Source: Chloroflexota bacterium (lineage in GTDB: Bacteria > Chloroflexota > Dehalococcoidia > DSTF01 > RBG-16-68-14). From it: a stretch of DNA of 64,000 nucleotides. Below are positions 16,448 through 25,918 of this stretch, piece after piece (within the stretch, counting starts at the first letter, position 1; every line of letters begins with the position of its first letter). The position numbers and the translations under genes were made by a program. A model generated the notes under the pieces. The model did no database searches, had not been told where the DNA came from, and saw only the letters and a list, made by a program, of their open reading frames with translations. The stretch is taken from the NCBI GenBank assembly GCA_003228685.1, contig QIFC01000079.1:1-64000 (forward strand), read 5' to 3'.

Positions 16448-17409
16448 ACCTTCCCGCCCACCAGCCGGAACTGCGCCAGCGTCAGCCCCAGCATGATCAC
16501 GAACAGCGCCAGCGCCTGCACGGATGCCGCCCCCACGCGGAACGGCGGCTCGAAGCCGGTCTGGTAAATCGAGTAGAGCAGGACGTTGCTCGCGTCAGCG
16601 GGCCCGCCCTGCGTGAGGATCTGGATCTGGCCGAACGACTGAAACGCGAAGATCATGCCCACCACCGACGCGAAGAAGAGCGTCGGCGACAGCATGGGGA
16701 GCGTGACGTGCCAAAACTCCGACCAGCGGCCCGCGCCATCGATGCGCGCGCTCTCGTACAGCTCGTCCGGGATCGTCTGCAGGCCCGCGAGCACAATGAT
16801 CGTGAAGAGACCGATGTTCATCCAGACCGTCGCCAGCGACACCGAGATCAGCGCCCAGTTCGGGTCGATGAACCAGGCCGCGAACAGGTCCCAGCCTGTC
16901 GCGCGTTCGCCAACGGCCCAGCCGCCGTCGTCCAGCCAGTTCACCGCCGGGATGCCGACAGCTCCCAGCATGTCATTGAGCACGCCGATACTCGGGTGCA
17001 GCAGCACGAGCCAGAGGACGGCGCTGATCGCGACCGATGCGGCCAGCGTTGAGGAGAAAATCGTGCGGAAAATGACGATCCCCGGCAGTTTCTGGTTCGC
17101 GATTATCGCCAGGAACGTTCCGATCGCCAGCGCCGGGACCACCGTGTAGAGCGTGAACGTCCCCGTCACCACCAGCGTGCTGACGAAGTCGGACGACGCG
17201 AGCACGTCACGGTACTGTTCGAAGCCAACGTAGATCTGGCGCGTGCGGAACGGGTTGCTGATGAAGAAACCGAGATAGACGGACTTGCCGAGCGGATAGA
17301 AGACGAACGCCCCGAAGAGGACCATAGAGGGGAGCAGGAACGGCAGCGCAACGAGGAACTCGCGAACGGGGCGAGGCAGCAAACGCCTCGCCGGTGCGGC
17401 GGCGCTCAC
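16435..17409 (-). CDS. ABC transporter permease (MalF/UgpA-like)
   Basis: ESARIDGAGRWSEFWHVTLPMLSPTLFF EAA loop; multi-TM. Confidence 0.88.
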   Translation of the reverse strand: MSAAAPARRLLPRPVREFLVALPFLLPSMVLFGAFVFYPLGKSVYLGFFISNPFRTRQIYVGFEQYRDVLASSDFVSTLVVTGTFTLYTVVPALAIGTFLAIIANQKLPGIVIFRTIFSSTLAASVAISAVLWLVLLHPSIGVLNDMLGAVGIPAVNWLDDGGWAVGERATGWDLFAAWFIDPNWALISVSLATVWMNIGLFTIIVLAGLQTIPDELYESARIDGAGRWSEFWHVTLPMLSPTLFFASVVGMIFAFQSFGQIQILTQGGPADASNVLLYSIYQTGFEPPFRVGAASVQALALFVIMLGLTLAQFRLVGGKVFYR

Positions 17410-18497
17410 GGGCCGATCCTCTCCTTCGTCGACGCGTTGAACAGTTGCACGTGATGAGGCGCAACCGCGAGCTGGAACGTCGTTCCGTGTTCGATCTTCT
17501 CCGATGCGGCCAGCCGCGCGATCACCGAGGCGCCCTCGATCGCTACGGTCACGTGTTGCTCGCTGCCGAGCGACTCGACGAGGTCCACCTTGCCTTTGAA
17601 CGCCGCGGCCGGCTCCTTCACGCTCAGATCCAGGTGCTCCGGCCGGACGCCCATCACGAGCGCGCTCGCGCCCGAGGCTTCCAGCTGCTTCGCGAGCGCG
17701 TCCGGGAGCGTCACGTCGACGCCGGCAGCACGGACGCCCGCCTTGCCATCGACCTGCACGGGCTCCGCGTCGAGCAAGTTCATCGCGGGGCTGCCGATGA
17801 ACTCCGCGACGAAGAGGTTCTCCGGACGGTCGTAGACCTCCTGTGGCGAGCCGGCCTGCTGGAGACGCCCCTCGTTCAGCACCGCGACGCGGGCGCCCAT
17901 CGTCATCGCTTCCACTTGATCGTGCGTGACGTAGATGAAGGTCGCGCCCAGCTCGCGATGCAGCCGGATCAGCTCCGCTCGCATCTGCACGCGCATCTTG
18001 GAGTCGAGGTTCGAGAGCGGCTCGTCCATCAGGAACACCTGCGGCCGGCGCACGATCGCCCGGCCCAACGCCACGCGCTGCCGCTGGCCGCCCGAGAGCT
18101 GCCCGGGCTTGCGCTTCAACAGCTCATCGATGCCGAGCGTAGCCGCCGCGTCGCGCACCAGCCGGTCGATCTCGCCCTTGCTGTGTTTGCGCATGCGCAG
18201 GCCGAACGCGATGTTGTTGTAGACGCTCATGTGCGGGTAGAGTGCGTAGCTCTGGAAGACCATCGCCAAGTCGCGGTCCTTGGCCGGCACCTCCGTCACC
18301 AGCCGGTCGCCGATGTGGATGTCGCCCTCCGACGGCTCCTCCAGCCCCGCCGCGATGCGGAGCGCCGTCGTCTTGCCGCAGCCGGACGGGCCGAGGAGCA
18401 CGAAGAACTCTTCGTCCTGAACCTCCAGCGTGAGGTCGCGCACGGCGTAGGCGTCGCCGAACCGCTTGTTGATGCCTTCGAAGAAGACCCGGGCCAA
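17406..18497 (-). CDS. ABC transporter ATP-binding protein (MalK/UgpC-like)
   Basis: Walker A GPSGCGKTT, LSGGQRQRVALGRAI, DEPLSNLDSKMR, C-terminal TOBE-like region. Confidence 0.92.
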   Translation of the reverse strand: MARVFFEGINKRFGDAYAVRDLTLEVQDEEFFVLLGPSGCGKTTALRIAAGLEEPSEGDIHIGDRLVTEVPAKDRDLAMVFQSYALYPHMSVYNNIAFGLRMRKHSKGEIDRLVRDAAATLGIDELLKRKPGQLSGGQRQRVALGRAIVRRPQVFLMDEPLSNLDSKMRVQMRAELIRLHRELGATFIYVTHDQVEAMTMGARVAVLNEGRLQQAGSPQEVYDRPENLFVAEFIGSPAMNLLDAEPVQVDGKAGVRAAGVDVTLPDALAKQLEASGASALVMGVRPEHLDLSVKEPAAAFKGKVDLVESLGSEQHVTVAIEGASVIARLAASEKIEHGTTFQLAVAPHHVQLFNASTKERIGP

Positions 18498-18590
18498 CGG
18501 TCACTCCTTCCGAGGGGACGTCCTCCTCCCTTTGGAGGAGACGTTTCCTCTCGGTCGAGTGTAGCGTTGTGGCGAGCTAGAGGGGAGTTG

Positions 18591-19283
18591 CTAGTCGACG
18601 ATCACAACGCGCGTGCCCCAAGAAGCGAAGTTCCAGAAAAACTCTGCGTCGGCCAGCCGCAGGCCGACGCAGCCGTGGCTGGTGCGTTCGTTCCCGAACA
18701 CGGAATCGGGCCGCCAGTAGTTGTAGTGGAGCGCGTGGCCCTCAGTCGTGAAGTATTGCGTGTAGAGCACGTTCTCAAGCACGTAGTACTCTTCCGCCCC
18801 GATGGACGCGGAGGTCATCGTCTCGTTCTCGACGCGGTAGTTGATCCGGAACTCGCCCGTGGGCGTCTCCCAGCCATCCTTGCCGGTCGAGGCGAGCGCC
18901 GTGTAGTAGGCCTCGTCGCCGATCATGGCAGTCGTCGTCTGATCGCTCAGGTCGACGAGGATCCAGCGCTCGGCGGGACTCGCGGCTGGCTGCGGGATCG
19001 CGGCTAGCGCCGTGGCCGTCGGCTCGGGCGTTTGTGTAGCAGTGGCCGTGGGCGTCGCCGTGTACGTCGCGGTAGGCGTCGCCGTGAACGTCGGGGTGGC
19101 CGTCGCCGTGGGCGAGGGCGTGGGCGTCGGTTCAGCCTCCCAGGCGAAGCCCGACCCGAAGCCGCTCGTCACCGCGATCAGCGCCAGCACGGCGCCGGAG
19201 AAGATCGCGAAGAACGCGCCAACGACGGGCGACCGGCGCGGCTTAACGCCGGTCAACTCTTCTAGCTCAGGTGGTTCGCTCAT
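18591..19283 (-). CDS. L,D-transpeptidase (YkuD-type) with TM anchor and Thr/Pro-rich linker
   Basis: HALHYNYWRPDSVFGNERTSHGCVGLRLADAEF catalytic motif. Confidence 0.9.
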   Translation of the reverse strand: MSEPPELEELTGVKPRRSPVVGAFFAIFSGAVLALIAVTSGFGSGFAWEAEPTPTPSPTATATPTFTATPTATYTATPTATATQTPEPTATALAAIPQPAASPAERWILVDLSDQTTTAMIGDEAYYTALASTGKDGWETPTGEFRINYRVENETMTSASIGAEEYYVLENVLYTQYFTTEGHALHYNYWRPDSVFGNERTSHGCVGLRLADAEFFWNFASWGTRVVIVD

Positions 19284-19509
19284 ACGAGACTAACGCCAAT
19301 CCTTCCCCAGTGCCGCACAATGCCGGCGGCATCTCCGCTAAGTATACGCTTAGCGTGACCATCTGGCTACGGCAAATCGTAAGTAATTAGTATCTTAGTA
19401 TTAGTAACTCCGCCGCTATCGCTACTGAGTACGTGACCTCCTACACACTGGGGCGCCACTGGGCCATGGTTTGTTCCGTATGGCGAGAGACGCGTAGGCC
19501 AGATCCGAC

Positions 19510-20901
19510 TTACACACAGCTGTGGTTGAACTGCAAAATCACTCCCAGTATGTCGTTCGCCAGGTCGATCACGCCGTCCGGCGGCCCCATGTTCCAGGTG
19601 TTGGCCCCGATCTGTGGCCCGCGGTCGAACCGCACGTCGTACTCTGGCTCAGTGCCGAGCGGCGCGAAGCGCACGATCACCCCTAAGATGTCGTTCGCCA
19701 GGTCGATCACGCCGTCCCGCGTGAGCGACTGGCCGGGGCCGTACACGTCGTAGTATTCGTTCGGGTCCTTGTAGTCGCGCCGTCCGCCCTGTGTCTCGTC
19801 AGGGCCGTTCTCGTGCTCGTCTGGGCAGCCGTCGCCGTCGGTGTCGCCTGGCTTGGGGAGCTTGTTCGGCACCAATTTTTCGGCCTCCGTGCAGTAAGTG
19901 TAAAGGGAATCGACAAACTGCACCTCAAGCCCGAACTGTGTCCGGATGTTTACCAGAGCCTCGACGGGTGTGCCCGCCATGGGGAGATAGCACGTCAGCG
20001 CCGGCGACCCTGTTATACCGGCCCCGTCTTTCAGCGAGGGAACGCACACCATCATTCTGATGCCAAAGATAGATATCGTCTCAGATATGAACTGGTTGGT
20101 GATGTCCACGTCTTGGCCAGGGCCCACGGTGGTTACACTTTCGTAGCAGGCATAATAGAGGGACGAACCCGGGGGACTCCCGTCCTTCGTCGCCTGCACG
20201 CACAATTTAGTGAGCGGACCGATGACATGCGCAGCCACGCCATACTGGTCCTCTACGTCAACCGTCACGTCGGGGTCGACCGGGGTGGTGGCGTTGAAGC
20301 AGCGCATCGTAGGCAGAAATGGGATGCCGTCACCGTTCTTTCCGGTGGGCGGACACAGGGAGTATCCTCCATCGACGGTAACGAGCGCGCCATCGGGCAT
20401 GAACTGGTTCTCGACGTTCACGGACACGCCGAGAGAGGGCCCGCCGGCTATGTAGCACGTGTAGTTCGCCGGCGGCGGCACCTTGATGCTACCGGTGAAG
20501 GTCCCACTTCCAGGAGGAGTCGTTGAGAATGTTCCGTTCATCGTGGAGCCGTCCGTGTTTCCGGTAGACGTTACAGACAGGTTCCCAAATATGCCGCCGG
20601 TAAGCAGACCGTCGAGCGAGAAGTCGCCCGTTGCTTTGGTTATGGAACCGGTGTATGGACCGCTGCCGGAAGACACGCACGACGCATCTGCGGTGAGCGA
20701 GCTTCCTGTCTGCACGATGTTTAACGAACAGGTATCACCTCCGGCGGTCCCTGAGAGCGACACATTCCACTTGCCCGTCATGTCGATGGCGGCTTCGGCC
20801 GTCCTGTCCTGATGCAATGGCCCGCCCAGCATCAATATGAGCGCCGCAAACAGCGCGGCCACCAGTGCCCACTTCCCGTAGCGATTTGCGTTAGTAAACA
20901 T
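19510..20901 (-). CDS. Secreted protein with TSP3-like Ca-binding stretch and two dockerin-like motifs
   Basis: Signal-like N-terminus; GDTDGDGCPDEHENGPDET; DGVIDLANDILGVIVRF and DGVIDLANDILGVILQF. Confidence 0.7.
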   Translation of the reverse strand: MFTNANRYGKWALVAALFAALILMLGGPLHQDRTAEAAIDMTGKWNVSLSGTAGGDTCSLNIVQTGSSLTADASCVSSGSGPYTGSITKATGDFSLDGLLTGGIFGNLSVTSTGNTDGSTMNGTFSTTPPGSGTFTGSIKVPPPANYTCYIAGGPSLGVSVNVENQFMPDGALVTVDGGYSLCPPTGKNGDGIPFLPTMRCFNATTPVDPDVTVDVEDQYGVAAHVIGPLTKLCVQATKDGSPPGSSLYYACYESVTTVGPGQDVDITNQFISETISIFGIRMMVCVPSLKDGAGITGSPALTCYLPMAGTPVEALVNIRTQFGLEVQFVDSLYTYCTEAEKLVPNKLPKPGDTDGDGCPDEHENGPDETQGGRRDYKDPNEYYDVYGPGQSLTRDGVIDLANDILGVIVRFAPLGTEPEYDVRFDRGPQIGANTWNMGPPDGVIDLANDILGVILQFNHSCV

Positions 20902-21151
20902 GCGAACCTCCTCTGCAGGGCGTCACGGCGCCCGCCTCCAGCCCCTGGCGGGCTGCCGCCGCCTTTCTGAACTCACACCGCCTATGCGCGATCAGCCCAG
21001 GGCTCAGTAGATTGCCGTACTCTACGTTTCTCGCCATTACCCGAACGTTACCCAGACTTGCTTTTTCGTTGACGACCACGTAAAGTGGGCCATCCGCTGG
21101 TGGCATGGACCTGGCCAGGGCGGAATAGACGACCCGCGGAGGGGGCTACCT

Positions 21152-22759
21152 ATGGGCGATGGTCGGCGTCCTGACACCCGGTTGAGCATCGACCTGCTTG
21201 GGCGCTTCCAAGTGCGTCTGGGAGAACGGGTTGTGCTCGACGATACCTGGCCTCGCGGCAAGGCGAAGGCGATCCTCAAACTCCTTGCCCTTCAGCCAGA
21301 CCACCAGATCCAGCGCGACCAGCTCCTCGATCTCATCTGGCCGGACCTCGGGCCCGACGCGGCGGCCAACAACCTGCGCAAGAACCTCTCGCTTCTGCGC
21401 TCCGAACTCGCCGAGCAAGGCGCACCGAATCCGATAGAGCGGTCCCGAGGAGAGATGCTCGCCTTGTCGCAGGGCGTCGGCGTGGATCTGGCAGGCCTAA
21501 GGGAGCACGTCGAAAGCGGCGCCGCTTGTAAGTGCAGCCCCGAAGAACGGGAGGCTGCTACAAACGGCTATACCGGCCAGCTCCTGCCGCAGGACAGGTA
21601 CGAGGACTGGGCGCAGGAAGCGCGCGACACCGTCCTGGATTTGCAGATCACGCTGCTGCAGGACCTCTGCCAGCGCGCTCGAAAGGCCGGAGCCTTGGCC
21701 ACTGCCGAGCGAGCTGTTCGCCGCATCATCGACCTCGACCCGCTGCGCGAGGACGCCTATCGCTCACTCATGCAGCTATATGCTGACGATGGCAATCTAG
21801 GTGCGGCCGCCTACGTGTACCGCCGCTGCCGGGCTGAACTGCGGGACGAGCTCGAAATTGAGCCGTCGGAAGACACGCAGCGCCTCTATCGGGAGGTGGT
21901 CACGACCCTGGAGCGGCAGCCCGCGCCTCCTTGTCCTGAGGTCAGACACGCGACCACATCAGATGGCGTCGACGTCGCATACTGGACGCTTGGAGAGGGT
22001 ACGCCGCTCCTTTACATGCCGGCCATTCCGTACACGCACATTGGGGCCGAATGGAATGTGCCACCGTGGCGAGACCTTTACCTTCGCATGGCCGCTCCGG
22101 GGAGGATGGTCATCAGATACGATACGCGTGGAGCAGGGCTATCCGACCGGGCGTTCGCCGAGATTTCGCTGGACACGCACCTTGCCGACATAGAGGCCGT
22201 CGTATCGGCGCTCCATATCAATCGATTCGCTATCCTCGCCGACCGCCATGCCAGTGTGCCTTCGCTTGCATACGCGGCGCGCCATCCGGATCAGGTGACG
22301 CACCTAGTGCTCTGGTCCGGCTACGCGAACGGGAAGGTGTTTGGAGCCCTGCCAAGGATCAGGTCCCTCGTGGCGATTATGGAAAATGAGTTCGATATGC
22401 TGCCTGACTTCGTAGCCGGGATCAACATGGGCACGAGCTTGGACGATAACCCAGAAGAGCTGCGCCCGCTGATGGCCGAGTTCGTGAGAGCCGGCCTCAC
22501 GCAGGAGCAGTGCCTCGCCATCTGTTACGACCACATGGAGACAGATGTCACCGGCCTTCTTCCCCAGGTTGAAGCTCCTGTGCTCATGTTCGACCGGGTC
22601 GCGAGTCGCGTCGTAGTGCCGGACGAGCTTCTGATGCCTGTCGTCGATGGCCTTCCTGATTGCACACTCGTTATCAGGGAGGGCGAAGGCACTCACCCGA
22701 TGCAGGGCGACATCGAGGAAGAGCAGGCCCTCATCGACCAGTTCCTGGCAGAGAACTAG
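21152..22759 (+). CDS. SARP/BTAD-type transcriptional activator fused to alpha/beta-hydrolase-like domain
   Basis: LSIDLLGRFQVRLGERVVLDDTWPRGKAKAILKLLAL…RDQLLDLIWPD…AYVYRRCRAELRDELEIEPSEDTQRLYREV then VAYWTLGEGTPLLYMP…AYAARHPDQVTHLVLW. Confidence 0.85.
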   Translation: MGDGRRPDTRLSIDLLGRFQVRLGERVVLDDTWPRGKAKAILKLLALQPDHQIQRDQLLDLIWPDLGPDAAANNLRKNLSLLRSELAEQGAPNPIERSRGEMLALSQGVGVDLAGLREHVESGAACKCSPEEREAATNGYTGQLLPQDRYEDWAQEARDTVLDLQITLLQDLCQRARKAGALATAERAVRRIIDLDPLREDAYRSLMQLYADDGNLGAAAYVYRRCRAELRDELEIEPSEDTQRLYREVVTTLERQPAPPCPEVRHATTSDGVDVAYWTLGEGTPLLYMPAIPYTHIGAEWNVPPWRDLYLRMAAPGRMVIRYDTRGAGLSDRAFAEISLDTHLADIEAVVSALHINRFAILADRHASVPSLAYAARHPDQVTHLVLWSGYANGKVFGALPRIRSLVAIMENEFDMLPDFVAGINMGTSLDDNPEELRPLMAEFVRAGLTQEQCLAICYDHMETDVTGLLPQVEAPVLMFDRVASRVVVPDELLMPVVDGLPDCTLVIREGEGTHPMQGDIEEEQALIDQFLAEN

Positions 22760-22986
22760 GAGGAACGGCCCCGGGCGCGCGTGGTGAGCTGGGGGTATGG
22801 GGCGCTTACAGGACCGTCAGGGGCCACGCGCCCCCTGCGGCCACGGCTAGCTAGGGATCTGCACCAGCCCGGCCCGCGCCACCTCTCCCTCTGAGCTATC
22901 TGGCCAGCCACCTACGATCTCCTGACCATCATGCGCACACTGCTCACACCGCTATCGCCACAGCCAGGAACGACCGTCATGAGCCA

Positions 22987-23036
22987 GGAGTTGCGCGGCA
23001 ACTCCAAGCTGCCCGTCAGGGCAGCCGCTTCCGGCT
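22987..23036. repeat. Hairpin array 5
   Basis: GGAGTTGC-GCG-GCAACTCC (22987-23005), AA, GCTGCCC-GTCA-GGGCAGC (23008-23025), AGCCG-CTTC-CGGCT (23023-23036). Confidence 0.8.
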
Positions 23037-23153
23037 ACGTTTGCTAGAATGTGTTCGTAGGGAGGCGCCCATCGATGCGGACACATGTACGCGACTCACG
23101 TCGCCCGTCAATCTTATGGTAAGCCAGATGCCGGTCTGTTAGCTTCGATAGTC

Positions 23154-23196
23154 GACATAACTACTAGAATTAGGGCGATTCTGCAAAACAAACTTC
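23154..23196 (-). repeat. Dispersed repeat copy 2: GAAGTTTGTTTTGCAGAATCGCC…TTATGTC
   Basis: Matches 4712-4754 in inverse orientation. Confidence 0.65.
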
Positions 23197-23337
23197 CCCA
23201 CTTTCTGGCCCTCGACCCTCGACCCATGACCCTCGATGCAATCCCCAATTGAACCCTGAATTGCTATCGGGCATAATGAACTTACCCTTTCGCTTGCAGT
23301 GGGTGGGCCTGGAGGCTTGCCCGTAAGGGGACCGCCC

Positions 23338-25848
23338 ATGACGATCCGTCACATCGAACGCCGCGGGACGCAAGAACCCCTCTCCGAGACGCTCCTCGCG
23401 CTGGCCGCCTCGCTCCAGGACGCCGCCGGCTCCGACGACGCGCTCAACCGCCTCACGGGCGGCCTCGCGGACCGCGGCATCGCCTGCGCCCTGCTCGTGC
23501 AGGCGGAAGACGCCGGCGGCCTGCTCCTCCAGCGCGCCACACTGCCGCTCGCGCCCGACGTCTGGGGACGCCCCCTGCGGCTCCCGCGCCTGGCCGCGGC
23601 GCTGCGCAGCGACCGCCCGGCGGCCGACACGGATATCGCGAACGCGTTCACGGAGAACGGCGGCAGCGCGCTGCTGACCGAGAGCGTGCCCGGCACGATG
23701 ATCGTCGCGCCGCTTCGGGTCGCGGCGAAACGGGACGCCGTCCTCTGTCTCACCTCGCGCGACCTAACGGACGAAGACACCTTGGCGGCGTGGGGCCTCG
23801 CCCTCCAACTGGGCGCCGCCCTCCGCCAGACCGAGACACAACAGCCCAGCGCCGAAGAGCCTTCGGAGAATCCTCCGGCGCCGGAAGCCGCGGAGGCCGC
23901 GCCGGCAGTCGAGATCCCATCGCTCTTCCACGAGCTGACACGCCGCCTCAGCTACTCGCTCAGCGGCGACGAGGTGATCCGCGCGGGGCTCGAAGTGCTC
24001 GAGCCAACGCTGAGCTTCCAGATCGCGGCGGCTGTGAGCTGCCGTGGCGACGAAGACGCGACGACCGTCTTCGCGCCCAAGGGCGCGGCCGCCGGCAGCA
24101 TCCAGCGCGCGGCTTCCGGCGCCATGGAGGCGTTCGTGCGCCTCACCGGCGGCAAGCACCGCGATTGCAGCCAACCAGACGTACAGACGATCGAACTCGA
24201 GACGAACGGCGCGGGCGCGCCGGCATCGCAAATCGAGAGTTCATTGGAGGCGCCGCTCGTAACCGGCGGAGAAGTACGCGGGCTGCTTCAGATCAGCGCC
24301 GGAGCGCCTGATGCGTTCGACGCGACGCAGGAACGGACCTTCTACACCGTCGCGAACCAGATCTCGCTCGGCCTGGAACGCATCGCGCTGCAGCAACAAG
24401 CCGAACGCGCCCAACTAGCGTCGCTGGCCGAGAGCCTCAAAGACGGAATCGTGCTAGTCGACTCGTCACTGCAGATCACGTCCGCCAACACTGCGGCGAA
24501 CGAACTGCTGGAGTCGGCCGGCCTAAAGGAGGGCGCCTCGCTCTCCGACAGCGTCCTCGCCGAGCTTGCCCGCGAGGCGCTCGCCACCCAGGAGCCGACC
24601 GCGCTACGGGAGCTGTCGGCCAGCCCGACCGATGCCGGCCGGCGCTACCTGGTCGCGATGGCCGCGCCGCTGGCGGGTTCGCCGGAGGGCTCCGAGGCGG
24701 TCGTCATCCTCCGCGATGTGACCGAAGAGCGCCTTATGCAAGAGCGGCTGCTCCAGTCCGAGAAGATGGTCTCGGTCGGCCAGCTCGTCTCAGGCGTTGC
24801 GCATGAACTGAACAACCCGCTGACGGGTATCATGGGCTTCTCACAACTGCTCCTAGAGCGCGACCTCGACGAAAAGATGGCGGGCGACATCGAAACGATC
24901 AATCGGGAGGCGGAGCGCGCCGCGAAGATCGTCCAGAACCTGCTCTCGTTCGCGCGTCGCAGGCACGCCGAGAAAGTGCTGGTGGACCTCAACGTACTGC
25001 TGGAGCGCGTACTGGAGCTGCGCAGCTACGACCTGCAGTTGAAGAGCATCGAGCTGGACCTGCAGCTCGACACCAAGCTGCCGCAGACGATGGTCGACGC
25101 GGACCAGATCCAACAGGTCTTCCTCAACCTAATCATCAACGCTGAACAGGCGATCCTGACCGAGAAGCAGCACGGCACACTCAAGGTACGCACCAGCCAC
25201 GAGAACGATATCGTGCGTGTCAGCTTCCAAGATGACGGTCCGGGCATCGACGACGACACGCTGCGTCGCATTTTCGACCCGTTCTTCACGACAAAGGAAG
25301 TCGGCGAGGGCACGGGCCTGGGGCTGACGATCTGTTACGGCATCATCGACGAACACAACGGCCGTATCTGGGCCGAGAGCCAGCCCCGGCGCGGCGCCAC
25401 GTTCATCATCGAGTTGCCCGTCGTCGCGGGGGCGCCGCGCGCCGCAGGGCCTGAGGCTGAACTGGAGCCGTCCGTGACCGGACGTTCGATCCTCGTCGTC
25501 GACGACGAGGAGAGCATCCAGCGGCTGCTGGGCAGCGTCCTCCAAATGGACAACCACCTCGTCGACACCGCCAGCAACGGGCGGGAGGCCCTGGAGCGCA
25601 TCGCGGAACGGACGTACGACCTCGTGATCACCGACATCAAGATGCCGGACATGGGCGGCCGCGAACTGTACGAGGAGCTGGAGCGGCGGGACCCGAGGCT
25701 GGCATCTCGGACGATCTTCATCACCGGCGACACGGTGAGTCCGGACACGCGCACGTTCCTCCAGCAGGTGAACAACCCCATGTTGGCCAAGCCCTTCCGC
25801 GTCCGCGAAGTGCGCGAGACCATCAGCCGCATTCTGGGCGAGACGTAA
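23338..25848 (+). CDS. Hybrid sensor histidine kinase (GAF/PAS-HisKA-HATPase-REC)
   Basis: VSGVAHELNNPLTGIMGFSQLL H-box, DDGPGIDDDTLRRIFDPFFTTKEVGEGTGLGL, C-terminal receiver ILVVDDEESIQRLL…DLVITDIKMPDMGG; start set at ATG 23338. Confidence 0.93.
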   Translation: MTIRHIERRGTQEPLSETLLALAASLQDAAGSDDALNRLTGGLADRGIACALLVQAEDAGGLLLQRATLPLAPDVWGRPLRLPRLAAALRSDRPAADTDIANAFTENGGSALLTESVPGTMIVAPLRVAAKRDAVLCLTSRDLTDEDTLAAWGLALQLGAALRQTETQQPSAEEPSENPPAPEAAEAAPAVEIPSLFHELTRRLSYSLSGDEVIRAGLEVLEPTLSFQIAAAVSCRGDEDATTVFAPKGAAAGSIQRAASGAMEAFVRLTGGKHRDCSQPDVQTIELETNGAGAPASQIESSLEAPLVTGGEVRGLLQISAGAPDAFDATQERTFYTVANQISLGLERIALQQQAERAQLASLAESLKDGIVLVDSSLQITSANTAANELLESAGLKEGASLSDSVLAELAREALATQEPTALRELSASPTDAGRRYLVAMAAPLAGSPEGSEAVVILRDVTEERLMQERLLQSEKMVSVGQLVSGVAHELNNPLTGIMGFSQLLLERDLDEKMAGDIETINREAERAAKIVQNLLSFARRRHAEKVLVDLNVLLERVLELRSYDLQLKSIELDLQLDTKLPQTMVDADQIQQVFLNLIINAEQAILTEKQHGTLKVRTSHENDIVRVSFQDDGPGIDDDTLRRIFDPFFTTKEVGEGTGLGLTICYGIIDEHNGRIWAESQPRRGATFIIELPVVAGAPRAAGPEAELEPSVTGRSILVVDDEESIQRLLGSVLQMDNHLVDTASNGREALERIAERTYDLVITDIKMPDMGGRELYEELERRDPRLASRTIFITGDTVSPDTRTFLQQVNNPMLAKPFRVREVRETISRILGET

Positions 25849-25918
25849 CGGATCAGCGCTGGCGGCGTCTTACAAAACGGGTTCAGGGTGTAGAATCTAC
25901 CCAGAAGGCGGTGAGACG

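Noticed and set aside
17394-19007. 537-aa plus-strand ORF
   Set aside because: Antisense shadow of the ABC ATPase and L,D-transpeptidase genes in high-GC DNA; Arg/His/Val-rich low-complexity product with no recognisable motif.
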